NCBI GenBank assembly: GCA_023434265.1
Contig: JAEYTA010000016.1
Span: forward strand, 1 to 12,857
Length of the DNA stretch: 12,857 nt
Direction of reading: 5' to 3'
DNA from: Pseudomonadota bacterium
Lineage (GTDB): Bacteria > Pseudomonadota > Alphaproteobacteria > Caulobacterales > Caulobacteraceae
Of this stretch, positions 1 through 7,315 are shown piece by piece. The number at the start of each line of letters is the position of its first letter. Positions within the stretch are counted from its first letter, which is position 1. A model generated the notes under the pieces. That model was not told the DNA's origin, ran no database searches, and was given only the letters and a program-made list of their open reading frames with translations. Made by a program: the position numbers and the translations under genes.

Positions 1-596
1 CCCTTGTTCAGGTCGGGGTGGAAGCGCTTCAGCAGTTCGTGATAGCGCGCCTTCACGGCCTTCTTGTCGGTGCGGAGGTCGAGATCGAGGTCGGCGAGGG
101 CGGCGCGCTCGAGGCGGCCGATGCGCAGCTCATCCTCGCCCTCGGGGCTGACGTGCTCACGCGTGCGGCGGCCGAACAGGCCGAAGCTGTCGCGCCAGCT
201 GCCCGCACCCTGGTTGTTGGCCGTGCCGAATTTGGCTGAGAAGGCGGCGGCCTCGCGGGTGAATTTGCCGGCCTTCATCTCCCAGGTCGGGCGGCCGCCG
301 GTCATGGCCTCGTTCTCCTGGGCGGCGCGGATCTCGCCCTCGCTCATGCCGGCATAGAAGTTCCAGCCCTTGTTGTACTCGGCGGCGTGGCCCTGGCAGA
401 AGTCGTAGAAGTCGTGCAGCCGCTCGCGCGACTTCGGCGCCTTCGCCGTGGCCGGACGGCGGCAGTCGGGCCACTGGCAGGCCTTCTCGCCGGGCTTGAG
501 GCCGAGCACGTCGGCGGCCGCCTCCTCCTCCTCGGGGCGCGGCGGCTTGACGCGCATGTCCTTGAAGCGGGGCTTGTATTGAAAGGCGGACGACAT
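1..596 (-). CDS. J-domain co-chaperone (DnaJ-like), 3'-truncated by window edge
   Basis: The frame opens at ATG 594-596 on the minus strand and runs off the left edge, giving 198 whole codons. The last visible residues carry the J-domain HPD tripeptide (H193-P194-D195, in RFHPDLNK), preceded by the helix YHELLKRF. HPD is the motif by which J proteins stimulate the ATPase of DnaK, so a cytoplasmic DnaK partner is expected from family knowledge. The N-terminal part has C40-x4-C45 and C67-x2-H70, a possible zinc site, in the order typical of short alphaproteobacterial J proteins whose J domain is C-terminal. It lacks the G/F and CxxCxGxG regions of classical DnaJ, so it is not DnaJ itself. It is divergent from the bolA gene with only 45 bp between the starts. 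Confidence 0.85.
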   Translation of the reverse strand, partial: MSSAFQYKPRFKDMRVKPPRPEEEEAAADVLGLKPGEKACQWPDCRRPATAKAPKSRERLHDFYDFCQGHAAEYNKGWNFYAGMSEGEIRAAQENEAMTGGRPTWEMKAGKFTREAAAFSAKFGTANNQGAGSWRDSFGLFGRRTREHVSPEGEDELRIGRLERAALADLDLDLRTDKKAVKARYHELLKRFHPDLNK

Positions 597-629
597 CGCC
601 CGAAGTGTAGGGTCGAATTGGTCCGCAAC

Positions 630-636
630 AAGGAGG
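630..636 (+). promoter_or_regulatory. Shine-Dalgarno deciding the GTG start of the BolA gene
   Basis: AAGGAGG lies five bases ahead of GTG 642. It decides the start, because the same frame stays open far upstream through the divergent J-protein gene and would otherwise tempt a longer call. Confidence 0.8.
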
Positions 637-641
637 CGCCC

Positions 642-944
642 GTGGCCGAAGGCCCGATAGCCCGGAAAATCCGTGAAAAACTCGTCGCCGCGCTGAATCC
701 CGAGCGGGTCGAGATCGAGGACGACAGCGCGCGGCACGCCGGCCACCACCACGAGGGCGGGATCGACGGGCGGGCCGGGGGCGAGAGCCACCTGAACCTG
801 ACGGTGGTGGCGAGGGCCTTCGAGGGGCAGGGGCGCGTGCAACGTCAACGTGCGGTGACGGCCCTGTTGCGCGAGGAGCTGGCCGGACCCGTGCACGCCC
901 TGTCCATCCGCGCGCTGACCCCGGCGGAGGCGGGCGACGCCTAA
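642..944 (+). CDS. bolA: BolA family protein
   Basis: 100 residues from a GTG start chosen by its AAGGAGG site. The BolA/YrbA fold is recognisable: an N-terminal helix (RKIREKLVAALNP), a His-rich loop (H32, H35-H37), the core SHLNLTVVARAF (49-60), a helix (RQRAVTALLREEL) and the terminal strand VHALSIRALTPAE with invariant-type His85. BolA proteins work with monothiol glutaredoxins in iron-sulfur cluster handling. H85 is the expected cluster-ligand position by family knowledge. The length is normal for the family. It is divergent from the J-domain gene and is followed after 88 bp by the hybrid kinase, with no clear terminator between. The paralogue (BolA versus IbaG/YrbA type) cannot be settled by eye. 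Confidence 0.88.
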   Translation: MAEGPIARKIREKLVAALNPERVEIEDDSARHAGHHHEGGIDGRAGGESHLNLTVVARAFEGQGRVQRQRAVTALLREELAGPVHALSIRALTPAEAGDA

Positions 945-1032
945 CCGCGTTCGGCGCACGCCGTCACCGTTCACTTCGTCTTAGAACCTTCGCCCTAGCG
1001 TTTCGCCGGGCTGAAGCAGGGGGACGCGCGGG

Positions 1033-2853
1033 ATGGTGGAATCTGACGGCATCGGCAAGGCCGCCGGCGATCCCGACGCGGGAGAAGCCGCCCAGGCGCT
1101 GCGCGCGATCCTTCAGACCCAGTATCTGCGCTACCTGATCATCGCCAGCTGGGCCGTGGGCCTGCTGGCCACCGTCGGCTGGACCGCCGCCACCCTGTGG
1201 TTCATCGGCACCCTCGCCGCCGGGGCCGTGCGCGGCGCCTTCGAGAAGCGCATCAGCCAGCGCGTCGGGACGGGCTGGGGACTGGTGTTCCCGGCCGTGG
1301 CCACCGCCACCACCGCCGCCTGGGCCACCGCGCCGCTCATCGCCTGGTTCTCCGGCGCGCCATTCGGGCACGAGCTGGGCATGGCGCTGCTGGTCGCCGG
1401 CTATGTGCTGGTCTTCGCCCAGCTGCGCAGTTCGCCGCGGCAGGCGGTGGTCATCTCGTCGCCCTACGGCGTCGCCGCGGTGATCATCGCCGGCAGCCTG
1501 TGGGGCACGCCGCAGTTCTGGCCCTTCCTCGCCATCGTGCCGTTCACCGCCGCTGGCCTGTTCGTGCTGGTGATGATGACCATGCTGCGCGAGGAGCGCA
1601 TTCGCGCCTTCCAGGAGCACCAGGCCCACCTGATCGAGGAGCTCGAGGCGGCCCGCGACAAGGCCAACGCGGCCTCGGACGCCAAGTCGAACTTCCTCGG
1701 CGTCATCTCGCACGAGCTGCGCACGCCGATGAACGGCGTGCTGGGGGCCGCCCAACTGCTCAACGCCACGCGGCTGGAGCCGACCCAGCGCGAATATCTG
1801 TCGATCATCCGCAACTCGGGCGACAACCTGCTGTCGTTGCTCAACGACATCCTCGACATGACCAAGATCGAGGCCGGCAAGATGACCTTCGAGACCGTCG
1901 ACGTGACGGTAGCGGACCTGCACAAGCGGGTGGTCGGGCCGTTCCGGGCGCAGGCCGAGGCCAAGGGGCTGACCTTCTCGGTCCAGCAGGAAGGCGAGAT
2001 TCCGGCCGTGGTCCGCGGCGACCCGCTGCGGGTCTGCCAGGTGATCCACAACCTGCTGTCCAACGCGGTCAAGTTCACCGACGCCGGGGAGATCCTCTAC
2101 ACGGTGCGGGGCGAACGGCTGGACGACAGGCGGGTGCGCTTCGACTTCGCGGTCCGGGACTCCGGCGCCGGCATCTCGCCCGAGGACATCGAACGCCTGT
2201 TCCAGCCCTTCACCCAGGTCGACGCCTCCTCGACGCGCCGCTTCGGCGGCACCGGTCTGGGCCTGACCATCTCGCGCCGCATGGCCAACATCATGGGCGG
2301 CGACATCACCGTCGAGTCGAAGCTGGGCGAGGGCTCGACCTTCACCTTCTCCGCCGAGGCCGAGGTGGTCGAGTGGGCCCGCGAGGAGGAGGCGGCGCCG
2401 ATCGCCGCGGAGGTCGAGGGCGGCCAGTCGCTCAGCGTGCTGGTGGTCGAGGACCACCCGGTGAACCGCATGATCCTCGAGGCCTGGATGGGCTCGGCGG
2501 GCCACACCTCGGCCACCGCAGAGAACGGGCAGATCGCCATCGAGGCGGCGGGCGAGCAACGCTTCGACCTGATCGTCATGGACGTGAACATGCCGGTGAT
2601 GGACGGCCTCACCGCCACCCGCGCCATTCGCGCCGGCGACGGCCCGAACGCCGACACCCCGATCGTGGTCCTGTCCGCCTCGGCGCGGACCGAGGATCAT
2701 CAGGCCGGTCTCGAGGCCGGGGCCGACGCCTATCTGAACAAGCCGATCGATTTCGCGGCCCTGGCGCTGGTGATGAACCGCGTCGGCGCCGGGCGCGCCG
2801 CCGTGCGGGCCTTGGTCGACAGCGGCGAGACGGCTGCGGCCGCGGCCGCCTGA
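1033..2853 (+). CDS. Membrane-bound hybrid sensor histidine kinase with C-terminal receiver
   Basis: 606 residues; ATG 1033 follows AGGGGGA (1018-1024). Hydrophobic segments at about 34-62, 83-106, 115-131, 138-157 and 162-185 give a five- or six-pass membrane sensor with no large periplasmic domain. A coiled linker (186-215) precedes the HisKA dimerisation helix with H227 in SHELRTPMNG. The HATPase domain shows the N box (HNLLSN, 339-344), G1 (DSGAG, 376-380), F box (LFQPF) and G2 (GGTGLGL, 405-411). A receiver domain (about 467-585) has E473/D474, phosphoacceptor D517 (MDVNMP), S548 and K570. All catalytic residues are present. No HPt domain is fused, so phosphotransfer to a response regulator would need a separate phosphotransferase. 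The C-terminus ends in a run of six alanines. The signal and target are unknown, and I give no cell-cycle gene name. Confidence 0.92.
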   Translation: MVESDGIGKAAGDPDAGEAAQALRAILQTQYLRYLIIASWAVGLLATVGWTAATLWFIGTLAAGAVRGAFEKRISQRVGTGWGLVFPAVATATTAAWATAPLIAWFSGAPFGHELGMALLVAGYVLVFAQLRSSPRQAVVISSPYGVAAVIIAGSLWGTPQFWPFLAIVPFTAAGLFVLVMMTMLREERIRAFQEHQAHLIEELEAARDKANAASDAKSNFLGVISHELRTPMNGVLGAAQLLNATRLEPTQREYLSIIRNSGDNLLSLLNDILDMTKIEAGKMTFETVDVTVADLHKRVVGPFRAQAEAKGLTFSVQQEGEIPAVVRGDPLRVCQVIHNLLSNAVKFTDAGEILYTVRGERLDDRRVRFDFAVRDSGAGISPEDIERLFQPFTQVDASSTRRFGGTGLGLTISRRMANIMGGDITVESKLGEGSTFTFSAEAEVVEWAREEEAAPIAAEVEGGQSLSVLVVEDHPVNRMILEAWMGSAGHTSATAENGQIAIEAAGEQRFDLIVMDVNMPVMDGLTATRAIRAGDGPNADTPIVVLSASARTEDHQAGLEAGADAYLNKPIDFAALALVMNRVGAGRAAVRALVDSGETAAAAAA

Positions 2854-2870
2854 TCCTCAATAAAGTTCGA

Positions 2871-2913
2871 AACGGGGCCGTTCGCTGAACGGCGGGTGAC
2901 GCGCCCCGTTCAG
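2871..2913 (+). promoter_or_regulatory. EcfG-like promoter overlapping competing hairpins, upstream of the RcnB-family gene
   Basis: TGAAC (2886-2890), a 16-base spacer and CGTT (2907-2910) match the alphaproteobacterial general-stress sigma (EcfG/SigT) consensus GGAAC-N16/17-CGTT with one mismatch. Transcription would start near 2917, about 65 bases before ATG 2984. The same stretch folds in exclusive ways: 2877-2883 pairs with 2887-2893 (7 bp, 3-base loop), or 2885-2892 pairs with 2906-2913 (8 bp). An outer pairing of 2871-2878 with 2903-2910 is also possible. There is no T-tract, so these hairpins could instead belong to the 3' end of the kinase transcript. What is seen is the motif and the pairing; promoter activity is inferred. 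Confidence 0.45.
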
Positions 2914-2983
2914 GCGCGGCTCAAAGGCCGGACTCCATGGTGCGGGCAAGTCGAAATCCTTCGGCCGCATCCGGAGAAAGTCC

Positions 2984-3466
2984 ATGAAGAAGTTCGTCAC
3001 CGCCGCCGTCGCCGCCACCGTCGCCCTCAGCTCGGTCGGCGTGGCCTCGGCGGCCGAAGCCCAGTCCCGCGACCGCTACGAGCAGCGCCAGGATCGCCGT
3101 GAAGACCGCCGTGAGGCGCGTCAGGATCGTCGCGAGGATCGCCGCGAATGGCGCCAGGACCGTCGCGAGGATCGTCGCGAGGCCCGCCAGCAGCAGCGCG
3201 CCTACGCCCGCTGGCAGCAGGCCCAGCGTCGCTATTCGGCGCCGCGCTACTACGCGCCGAGCGGCTACCAGTACCGCAGCTGGTCGTATGGCCAGAGCAT
3301 GCCGTACGCCTACCGGACCCAGCGCTACGTCATCAACGACTACGCCCGGTACGGCCTCCAGCGTCCGCCGCACGGCTACCACTATGTGCGCAGCGGCAAC
3401 GACGTGGTCCTCGCCGCCATCGCCGGCGGCCTGATCACCGCCGTGATCGCGGGCCTGTTCAACTAA
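2984..3466 (+). CDS. Secreted RcnB-family protein with Arg/Asp/Glu tandem repeats
   Basis: 160 residues; ATG 2984 follows GGAGA (2973-2977). A signal peptide is clear: MKKF, a hydrophobic core to about residue 20, then ASA/AEA cleavage options at about 23-26, so export to the periplasm is expected. Residues 36-68 are three copies of an 11-residue unit of the form QDRREDRRE(A/W)R. A Gln/Tyr/Arg-rich stretch follows, then the RcnB-like C-terminus: VINDYARYGL, RPPHGYHYVRSGNDVVLAAI and a hydrophobic tail to the final Asn. E. coli RcnB, the founding member, is a small periplasmic nickel/cobalt homeostasis protein. Family membership does not prove that role here, since this protein is longer and repeat-bearing. 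A strong terminator follows 22 bp after the stop. Confidence 0.8.
   Translation: MKKFVTAAVAATVALSSVGVASAAEAQSRDRYEQRQDRREDRREARQDRREDRREWRQDRREDRREARQQQRAYARWQQAQRRYSAPRYYAPSGYQYRSWSYGQSMPYAYRTQRYVINDYARYGLQRPPHGYHYVRSGNDVVLAAIAGGLITAVIAGLFN
3089..3187 (+). repeat. 33-bp x 3 intragenic tandem repeat
   Basis: Three consecutive 33-base units encode 11-residue units starting Gln-Asp-Arg-Arg-Glu; residue 10 is Ala, Trp, Ala in turn. The copies differ at synonymous third positions (CGC/CGT, GAA/GAG), so the protein repeat is better kept than the DNA repeat. This suggests selection on the charge pattern rather than a recent duplication. Confidence 0.9.
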
Positions 3467-3488
3467 CGGCCTGCCGCGACCTGTCGAG

Positions 3489-3519
3489 ACGCCCCGGAAG
3501 GAGACTTCCGGGGCGTTTT
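3489..3519 (+). terminator. Intrinsic terminator of the RcnB-family gene
   Basis: A perfect 12-bp stem (3489-3500 with 3505-3516) closed by a GAGA tetraloop (3501-3504) runs into TTTT (3516-3519). It lies 22 bp after the RcnB-family stop codon and ends 35 bp before the ligase ATG. It should isolate the ligase from upstream transcription. Confidence 0.92.
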
Positions 3520-3554
3520 GACGTTTGCTCGAAGCTGTGCCCTGAAGAGGTCGG

Positions 3555-5246
3555 ATGCGCGCCTTCGCCGAACTGCTGGACCGCCTGTCGCTGACGGCCT
3601 CGCGCAACGCCAAGCTGGTGCTGCTGCGCGACTATCTCCGCGCGACGCCCGACCCCGACCGGGGCTGGGCGCTGGCGGCGCTGACCGGCGACCTGACCTT
3701 CGCCGCGGCCAAGCCGGCGATGATCCGCAAGGCGGTCGAGGCGCGGGTCGATCCGGTGCTGTTCGGCTGGTCGTGGGACTACGTCGGCGACATGGCCGAG
3801 ACGGTCAGCCTGATCTGGCCGGCCAATCCGGACCTGCGGCCGAACCGCGAGCCGGAGCTGGGCGAGGTGGTCGAGGCGCTGCGCACGGCCGGACGGGCGG
3901 ACATCCCGCGCCTGCTGGAGGGCTGGCTGGACGCGCTGGAGCCCAAGGGCCGGTGGGCGCTGCTGAAGCTGATGACGGGGGCGCTGCGCGTCGGCATGTC
4001 GGCGCGGCTGGCCCGCACGGCGGCGGCCATGATCCGGCCGGCAGCGGTCAGCGAACCGCCTGATCCCGAGGGCGAGGAGACGGCGACGCCGCTGGAGCCG
4101 GTCACGGCTTCGGACATCGAGGAGGTCTGGCACGCCCTGTCGCCGCCCTACGCCGACCTGTTCGCCTGGCTGGAGGGGCGGGGCGAACGCCCGAGCGCCG
4201 ACGCGCCGGGGCGGTTCCGGCCGGTGATGCTGGCCGTGGCGCTGGACGAGGCCGTCGACTTCGGGCGGGTCGGGCCGGCGGATTACGTCGCCGAGTGGAA
4301 GTGGGACGGCATTCGCGTGCAGGCGGTGCGCGAGGGCGGGGTGGAGCGGCTGTATTCGCGCACCGGCGACGAAATCTCGCGCGCCTTTCCCGACGTCATG
4401 GCGGGCCTGACCTTCGACGGGGCGGTGGACGGGGAGCTTGTCGTCTGGCGCGACGGGGTGGTGGCCCCGTTCGCCGACCTGCAGCAGCGATTGAACCGCA
4501 AGACGGTGGACGCGAAGCTGATGGCGGCGCAGCCGGCGGCGATCGTCGCCTATGACCTGCTCGCCGAGGGCGGGGAAGACCTGCGCGGACTGCCGCTGGC
4601 CGAGCGGCGGGCGCGGCTGGAGGCGCTGGTCCCGCGCGGCGGGCCGCGGCTGCACCTGTCGCCGCTGGTGCCGTGGACCGACGAGGCGGAACTGACCCGC
4701 CTTCGGGCCGATCCGCCGGTCGGCGCGGCCGCCGAGGGGCTGATGCTGAAGCGCAAGGACAGTCCCTATGTCGCCGGTCGGCCGAAAGGGCCGTGGTTCA
4801 AGTGGAAGCGCGACCCGCACGTCATCGACGCCGTGCTGATGTACGCCCAGCGCGGCTCGGGCAAGCGCTCGAGCTTCTATTCCGACTACACCTTCGGGGT
4901 GTGGACGGAGGCGGGGGCGCTGACCCCGGTGGGCAAGGCCTATTTCGGCTTCACCGACGAGGAGCTGAAGCAACTCGACAAGTTCGTCCGGGACCACACG
5001 GTCGAGCGCTTCGGGCCGGTGCGGTCGGTGCGGGCGGAGCGCGATTTCGGCCTGGTGCTGGAGGTGGCCTTCGAGGGCCTGCAGCGCTCCGGACGGCACA
5101 AGTCGGGCGTGGCGATGCGCTTTCCGCGGGTCAGCCGCATCCGCTGGGACAAGCCGGCGCGGGAGGCCAACACGCTCGACGACGTGATGGACCTGCTGGA
5201 CGCCATCGAGGGCGGCGGGGGACGGGTGGCGCGGCCGATCGAATGA
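3555..5246 (+). CDS. ATP-dependent DNA ligase (bacterial PP_1105-like family)
   Basis: 563 residues; ATG 3555 follows GAAGAGG (3544-3550). An N-terminal helical DNA-binding region (about 1-205) precedes the adenylation domain. Motif I is EWKWDGIR with catalytic K249. Further motifs are DGELVVW (292-298), YDLL (333-336), motif IV EGLMLKRKDSPY (394-405, K399) and motif V WFKWKRD (414-420). A C-terminal OB-fold region ends near RSGRHKSGVAMRFPRVSRIRWDKP, which spans 511-534. All nucleotidyl-transfer residues are present. The length and the N-terminal domain fit the bacterial ATP-ligase family often encoded with a repair exonuclease and a DEXH helicase, rather than LigD, since no polymerase or phosphoesterase domain is fused. 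Those partners are absent here. The role is likely accessory repair next to NAD-dependent LigA. Confidence 0.9.
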   Translation: MRAFAELLDRLSLTASRNAKLVLLRDYLRATPDPDRGWALAALTGDLTFAAAKPAMIRKAVEARVDPVLFGWSWDYVGDMAETVSLIWPANPDLRPNREPELGEVVEALRTAGRADIPRLLEGWLDALEPKGRWALLKLMTGALRVGMSARLARTAAAMIRPAAVSEPPDPEGEETATPLEPVTASDIEEVWHALSPPYADLFAWLEGRGERPSADAPGRFRPVMLAVALDEAVDFGRVGPADYVAEWKWDGIRVQAVREGGVERLYSRTGDEISRAFPDVMAGLTFDGAVDGELVVWRDGVVAPFADLQQRLNRKTVDAKLMAAQPAAIVAYDLLAEGGEDLRGLPLAERRARLEALVPRGGPRLHLSPLVPWTDEAELTRLRADPPVGAAAEGLMLKRKDSPYVAGRPKGPWFKWKRDPHVIDAVLMYAQRGSGKRSSFYSDYTFGVWTEAGALTPVGKAYFGFTDEELKQLDKFVRDHTVERFGPVRSVRAERDFGLVLEVAFEGLQRSGRHKSGVAMRFPRVSRIRWDKPAREANTLDDVMDLLDAIEGGGGRVARPIE

Positions 5247-5251
5247 GCCGC

Positions 5252-5275
5252 GGAAATGCCCCGGCCGGGGCTTCC
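5252..5275. other. GC-rich palindrome between ligase and mscS
   Basis: A perfect 14-base palindrome (5258-5271, GCCCCGG/CCGGGGC) is flanked by GGAA (5252-5255) and TTCC (5272-5275), which can extend the stem past a two-base bulge. No T-tract follows, so it is a doubtful terminator. Nothing else is seen in this 59-bp gap. Confidence 0.35.
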
Positions 5276-5305
5276 AAAACCCGCGACAGGCGTTAGACCC
5301 GACCC

Positions 5306-6241
5306 ATGTCCGACCTGCTCACTCCCCTGAACCAGGCCGTGGCGGCCGGCCGCGAGGCCGCCGCCGTGGACGTCGCCATGGTCGCCAAGCTGACCGACAT
5401 GGCCGGCGACTTCGCCATCAACCTGACCATCGCCCTGTTCATCCTGGTGGTGACCCTTTTCGCCTCCCGGTGGGCGTCGCGGGTGGCGCGGCGGGTGCTG
5501 GGGCGCGTGCGCGGCTTCCGCCAGGATCCGACGGTGCTCAGCTTCGCGGCCCAGGTGGTGCGGGTGCTGGTGCTGATCATCGGCCTGATCGCCGTTCTGC
5601 AGCGGCTGGGGGTGCAGACCACCTCGATCATCGCCGTGCTGGGCGCCGCCTCGCTGGCCGTCGGCCTGGCCCTGCAGGGGACGCTGTCCAACGTGGCGGC
5701 GGGCGTGATGTTGCTGGTCCTGCGGCCCTACCGCGTGGGCGATGTCATCGATCTCGGCGGGGTGTCCGGCACGGTGCAGCGGCTGGACCTGTTCACCACC
5801 CAGATGTCGAACGCCAACAACCACAAGATCGTTGTGCCGAACGCCAAGGTGCTCAGCGACGTGGTGACCAACATCACCGGCCAGAAGACGCGGCGGATCG
5901 AGATCCACTTCACCGTCGGCTACGGCAGCGATCTGAACGAGGCGCGCGCGGTGCTGGCGGACGTGGCGACCGGCCACGAAAAGGTGCTGGACGACCCCGC
6001 GCCGTGGACGGGGGTGACCGGGCTGCTGGACAGCGCGGTGCAGGTGACCCTGCAGGCCTGGGTCGAGGTCGGCGACTGGTGGCAGACCCAGGCCGACCTG
6101 ATGCAGGGCGGCAAGGAGGCGCTGGACGCCGCCGGCATCGAGATTCCGTTCCCGCACCAGGTCGCCGTGCCCTACGGCGAGGAGAAGACGCTGTCGCTGG
6201 TGGCGGTGGAGACGCGGCCCGCCGGCGGCGGGGAGGGCTGA
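5306..6241 (+). CDS. MscS-type small-conductance mechanosensitive channel
   Basis: 311 residues, close to E. coli MscS (286). Transmembrane helices lie at about 36-53, 78-98 and 107-139. The third is the pore helix with the Ala/Gly pattern VLGAASLAVGLALQGTLSNVAAG followed by LRPYRVGDVI, the MscS signature. A beta domain (about 140-200, with VVPNAKVLSD and TNITGQ) and an alpha/beta C-domain ending GIEIPFPHQ complete the cytoplasmic cage. The role is to open under membrane tension and release solutes on hypo-osmotic shock. Its own ribosome site is weak. Its stop lies three bases before the threonine aldolase ATG, so the two are surely cotranscribed. Confidence 0.93.
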   Translation: MSDLLTPLNQAVAAGREAAAVDVAMVAKLTDMAGDFAINLTIALFILVVTLFASRWASRVARRVLGRVRGFRQDPTVLSFAAQVVRVLVLIIGLIAVLQRLGVQTTSIIAVLGAASLAVGLALQGTLSNVAAGVMLLVLRPYRVGDVIDLGGVSGTVQRLDLFTTQMSNANNHKIVVPNAKVLSDVVTNITGQKTRRIEIHFTVGYGSDLNEARAVLADVATGHEKVLDDPAPWTGVTGLLDSAVQVTLQAWVEVGDWWQTQADLMQGGKEALDAAGIEIPFPHQVAVPYGEEKTLSLVAVETRPAGGGEG

Positions 6242-6244
6242 GAG

Positions 6245-7264
6245 ATGCGTTACGACTTCGGGTCCGACAACACCGCCGGCATGGCCCCGGCCGCGCTGCA
6301 GGCGCTGGTCGAGGCGAACGAAGGCTACGCCCGCGCCTATGGCGCCGACGAGGTGACAGCGCGCGCCGCCGACCTGATCCGCCAGCGGCTGGACGCCGAC
6401 GCCGAGGTGCGGTTCGTGTTCTCCGGCACGGCGGCCAACGCCATCGCCCTGTCGATGCTGGCCTGGCCGCACGAGGCGGTGCTGGCGCACCACGCCGCTC
6501 ATGTCTGCACCGACGAGACCGGGGCCCCGGGCTATTTCGGACAGGGCGTGGGCCTGATCGGCCTGCCGGGGTTCTCGGGCAAGATCGACCCGAAGGCGTT
6601 GAAGGCCGCGCTGGAGGAGCCGGAGGTGGGCCATCGCCAGCCGCCGGCGGCGCTGAGCCTGACCCAGTCGACGGAGTATGGCGCGGTCTATTCGGAGGAG
6701 GAGCTGCGCCACCTGATCGAGCCGGTGAAGCTGCGCGGCTACGGCGTGCACATGGACGGGGCGCGGCTGGCCAATGCGGCGGCGGCGGGTTTCGACCTGC
6801 CGACCATCGCCCGGCTGGGGGTCGACGTGCTGGTGTTCGGCGGGGCCAAGGCCGGGGCGCCGTGCGCCGAGGCCATCGTCATGTTCGACCGCTCGCTGGC
6901 GCGGCGCATCGACAACCGGCTGAAGCAGGCGGGGCAGACGGCGTCCAAGGCCCGCTTCCTCGCCGCGCCCTTCGTGGGCCTGCTGGAGAGCGGGGCGTGG
7001 GAGACCGGGGCGGCGCACGCCAACCTGATGGCGCAGCGGCTGGCGGACGGGATCGCCGCCCTGTCGCCCTTCGTGCTGGCTCACCCCGTCGAGGCCAACG
7101 CGGTGTTCGTGCGCATGCCGGCGCGGGCGCACCAGCGGCTGAACGAGATGGGCTGGGCCTGCTACCGCTTCGACGACGGCTCGGTGCGTTTCGTCTGCTC
7201 GTGGGCGACGACCGAGGCGGCGGTGGACGAACTTCTGGCCGACATGGCCACGCTTTCGGCCTGA
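6245..7264 (+). CDS. ltaE: Low-specificity L-threonine aldolase family, PLP-dependent
   Basis: 339 residues; ATG 6245 follows GGGAGGG (6231-6237), which lies inside the end of mscS, indicating translational coupling. It is a fold-type I PLP enzyme of the beta-eliminating lyase/threonine aldolase group: FSDN-like start (FGSDNT), SGTAANAIAL (60-69), a His/Glu stretch (H86, E91), HMDGARLANA (169-178; D171 and R174 expected at the cofactor and substrate) and PLP lysine K202 in FGGAKAGAP. Threonine aldolases cleave L-threonine or L-allo-threonine to glycine and acetaldehyde. The Lys-loop reads GGAKAGAP where many members have GGTKNG-type sequences, so substrate range is open. The gene directly precedes the ergothioneine fusion gene (114-bp gap). 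Confidence 0.87.
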   Translation: MRYDFGSDNTAGMAPAALQALVEANEGYARAYGADEVTARAADLIRQRLDADAEVRFVFSGTAANAIALSMLAWPHEAVLAHHAAHVCTDETGAPGYFGQGVGLIGLPGFSGKIDPKALKAALEEPEVGHRQPPAALSLTQSTEYGAVYSEEELRHLIEPVKLRGYGVHMDGARLANAAAAGFDLPTIARLGVDVLVFGGAKAGAPCAEAIVMFDRSLARRIDNRLKQAGQTASKARFLAAPFVGLLESGAWETGAAHANLMAQRLADGIAALSPFVLAHPVEANAVFVRMPARAHQRLNEMGWACYRFDDGSVRFVCSWATTEAAVDELLADMATLSA

Positions 7265-7271
7265 GCGCGGG

Positions 7272-7315
7272 CCGCCCCGCCGCCTTTCCCGCGAACGGCG
7301 GGCCCCGCGGGGCGG
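7272..7315 (+). other. Nested GC-rich hairpin between ltaE-like gene and egtBD
   Basis: CCGCCCCGC (7272-7280) pairs with GCGGGGCGG (7307-7315). Inside the loop CCCGC (7288-7292) pairs with GCGGG (7298-7302). No T-tract follows. It could be a T-less terminator of the mscS-ltaE transcript or a leader structure of the ergothioneine gene. The sequence does not decide which. Confidence 0.35.

Noticed and set aside
387..641. Upstream extension of the BolA frame
   Set aside because: It overlaps the J-protein gene on the other strand, gives low-complexity Arg/Leu/Gly sequence, and the GTG at 642 has a full AAGGAGG site.
945..1032. Promoter or terminator between the BolA gene and the hybrid kinase
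   Set aside because: Small GGCG/CGCC pairings and a GAAC...CGTT with an 11-base gap were seen, but the spacing is wrong for EcfG and no convincing -35/-10 pair or T-tract is present.
964..2700. Long minus-strand open frame of 578 codons opposite the hybrid kinase
   Set aside because: It is an antisense shadow caused by G/C-rich third positions. Its product is a low-complexity Arg/Gly/His/Ala string with no domain, while the plus strand has an intact kinase.
4940..7132. Minus-strand open frame of 730 codons opposite ligase, mscS and aldolase
   Set aside because: It spans three recognisable plus-strand genes and their gaps, with Arg/His/Gln-rich composition and no motif. It is an antisense shadow.
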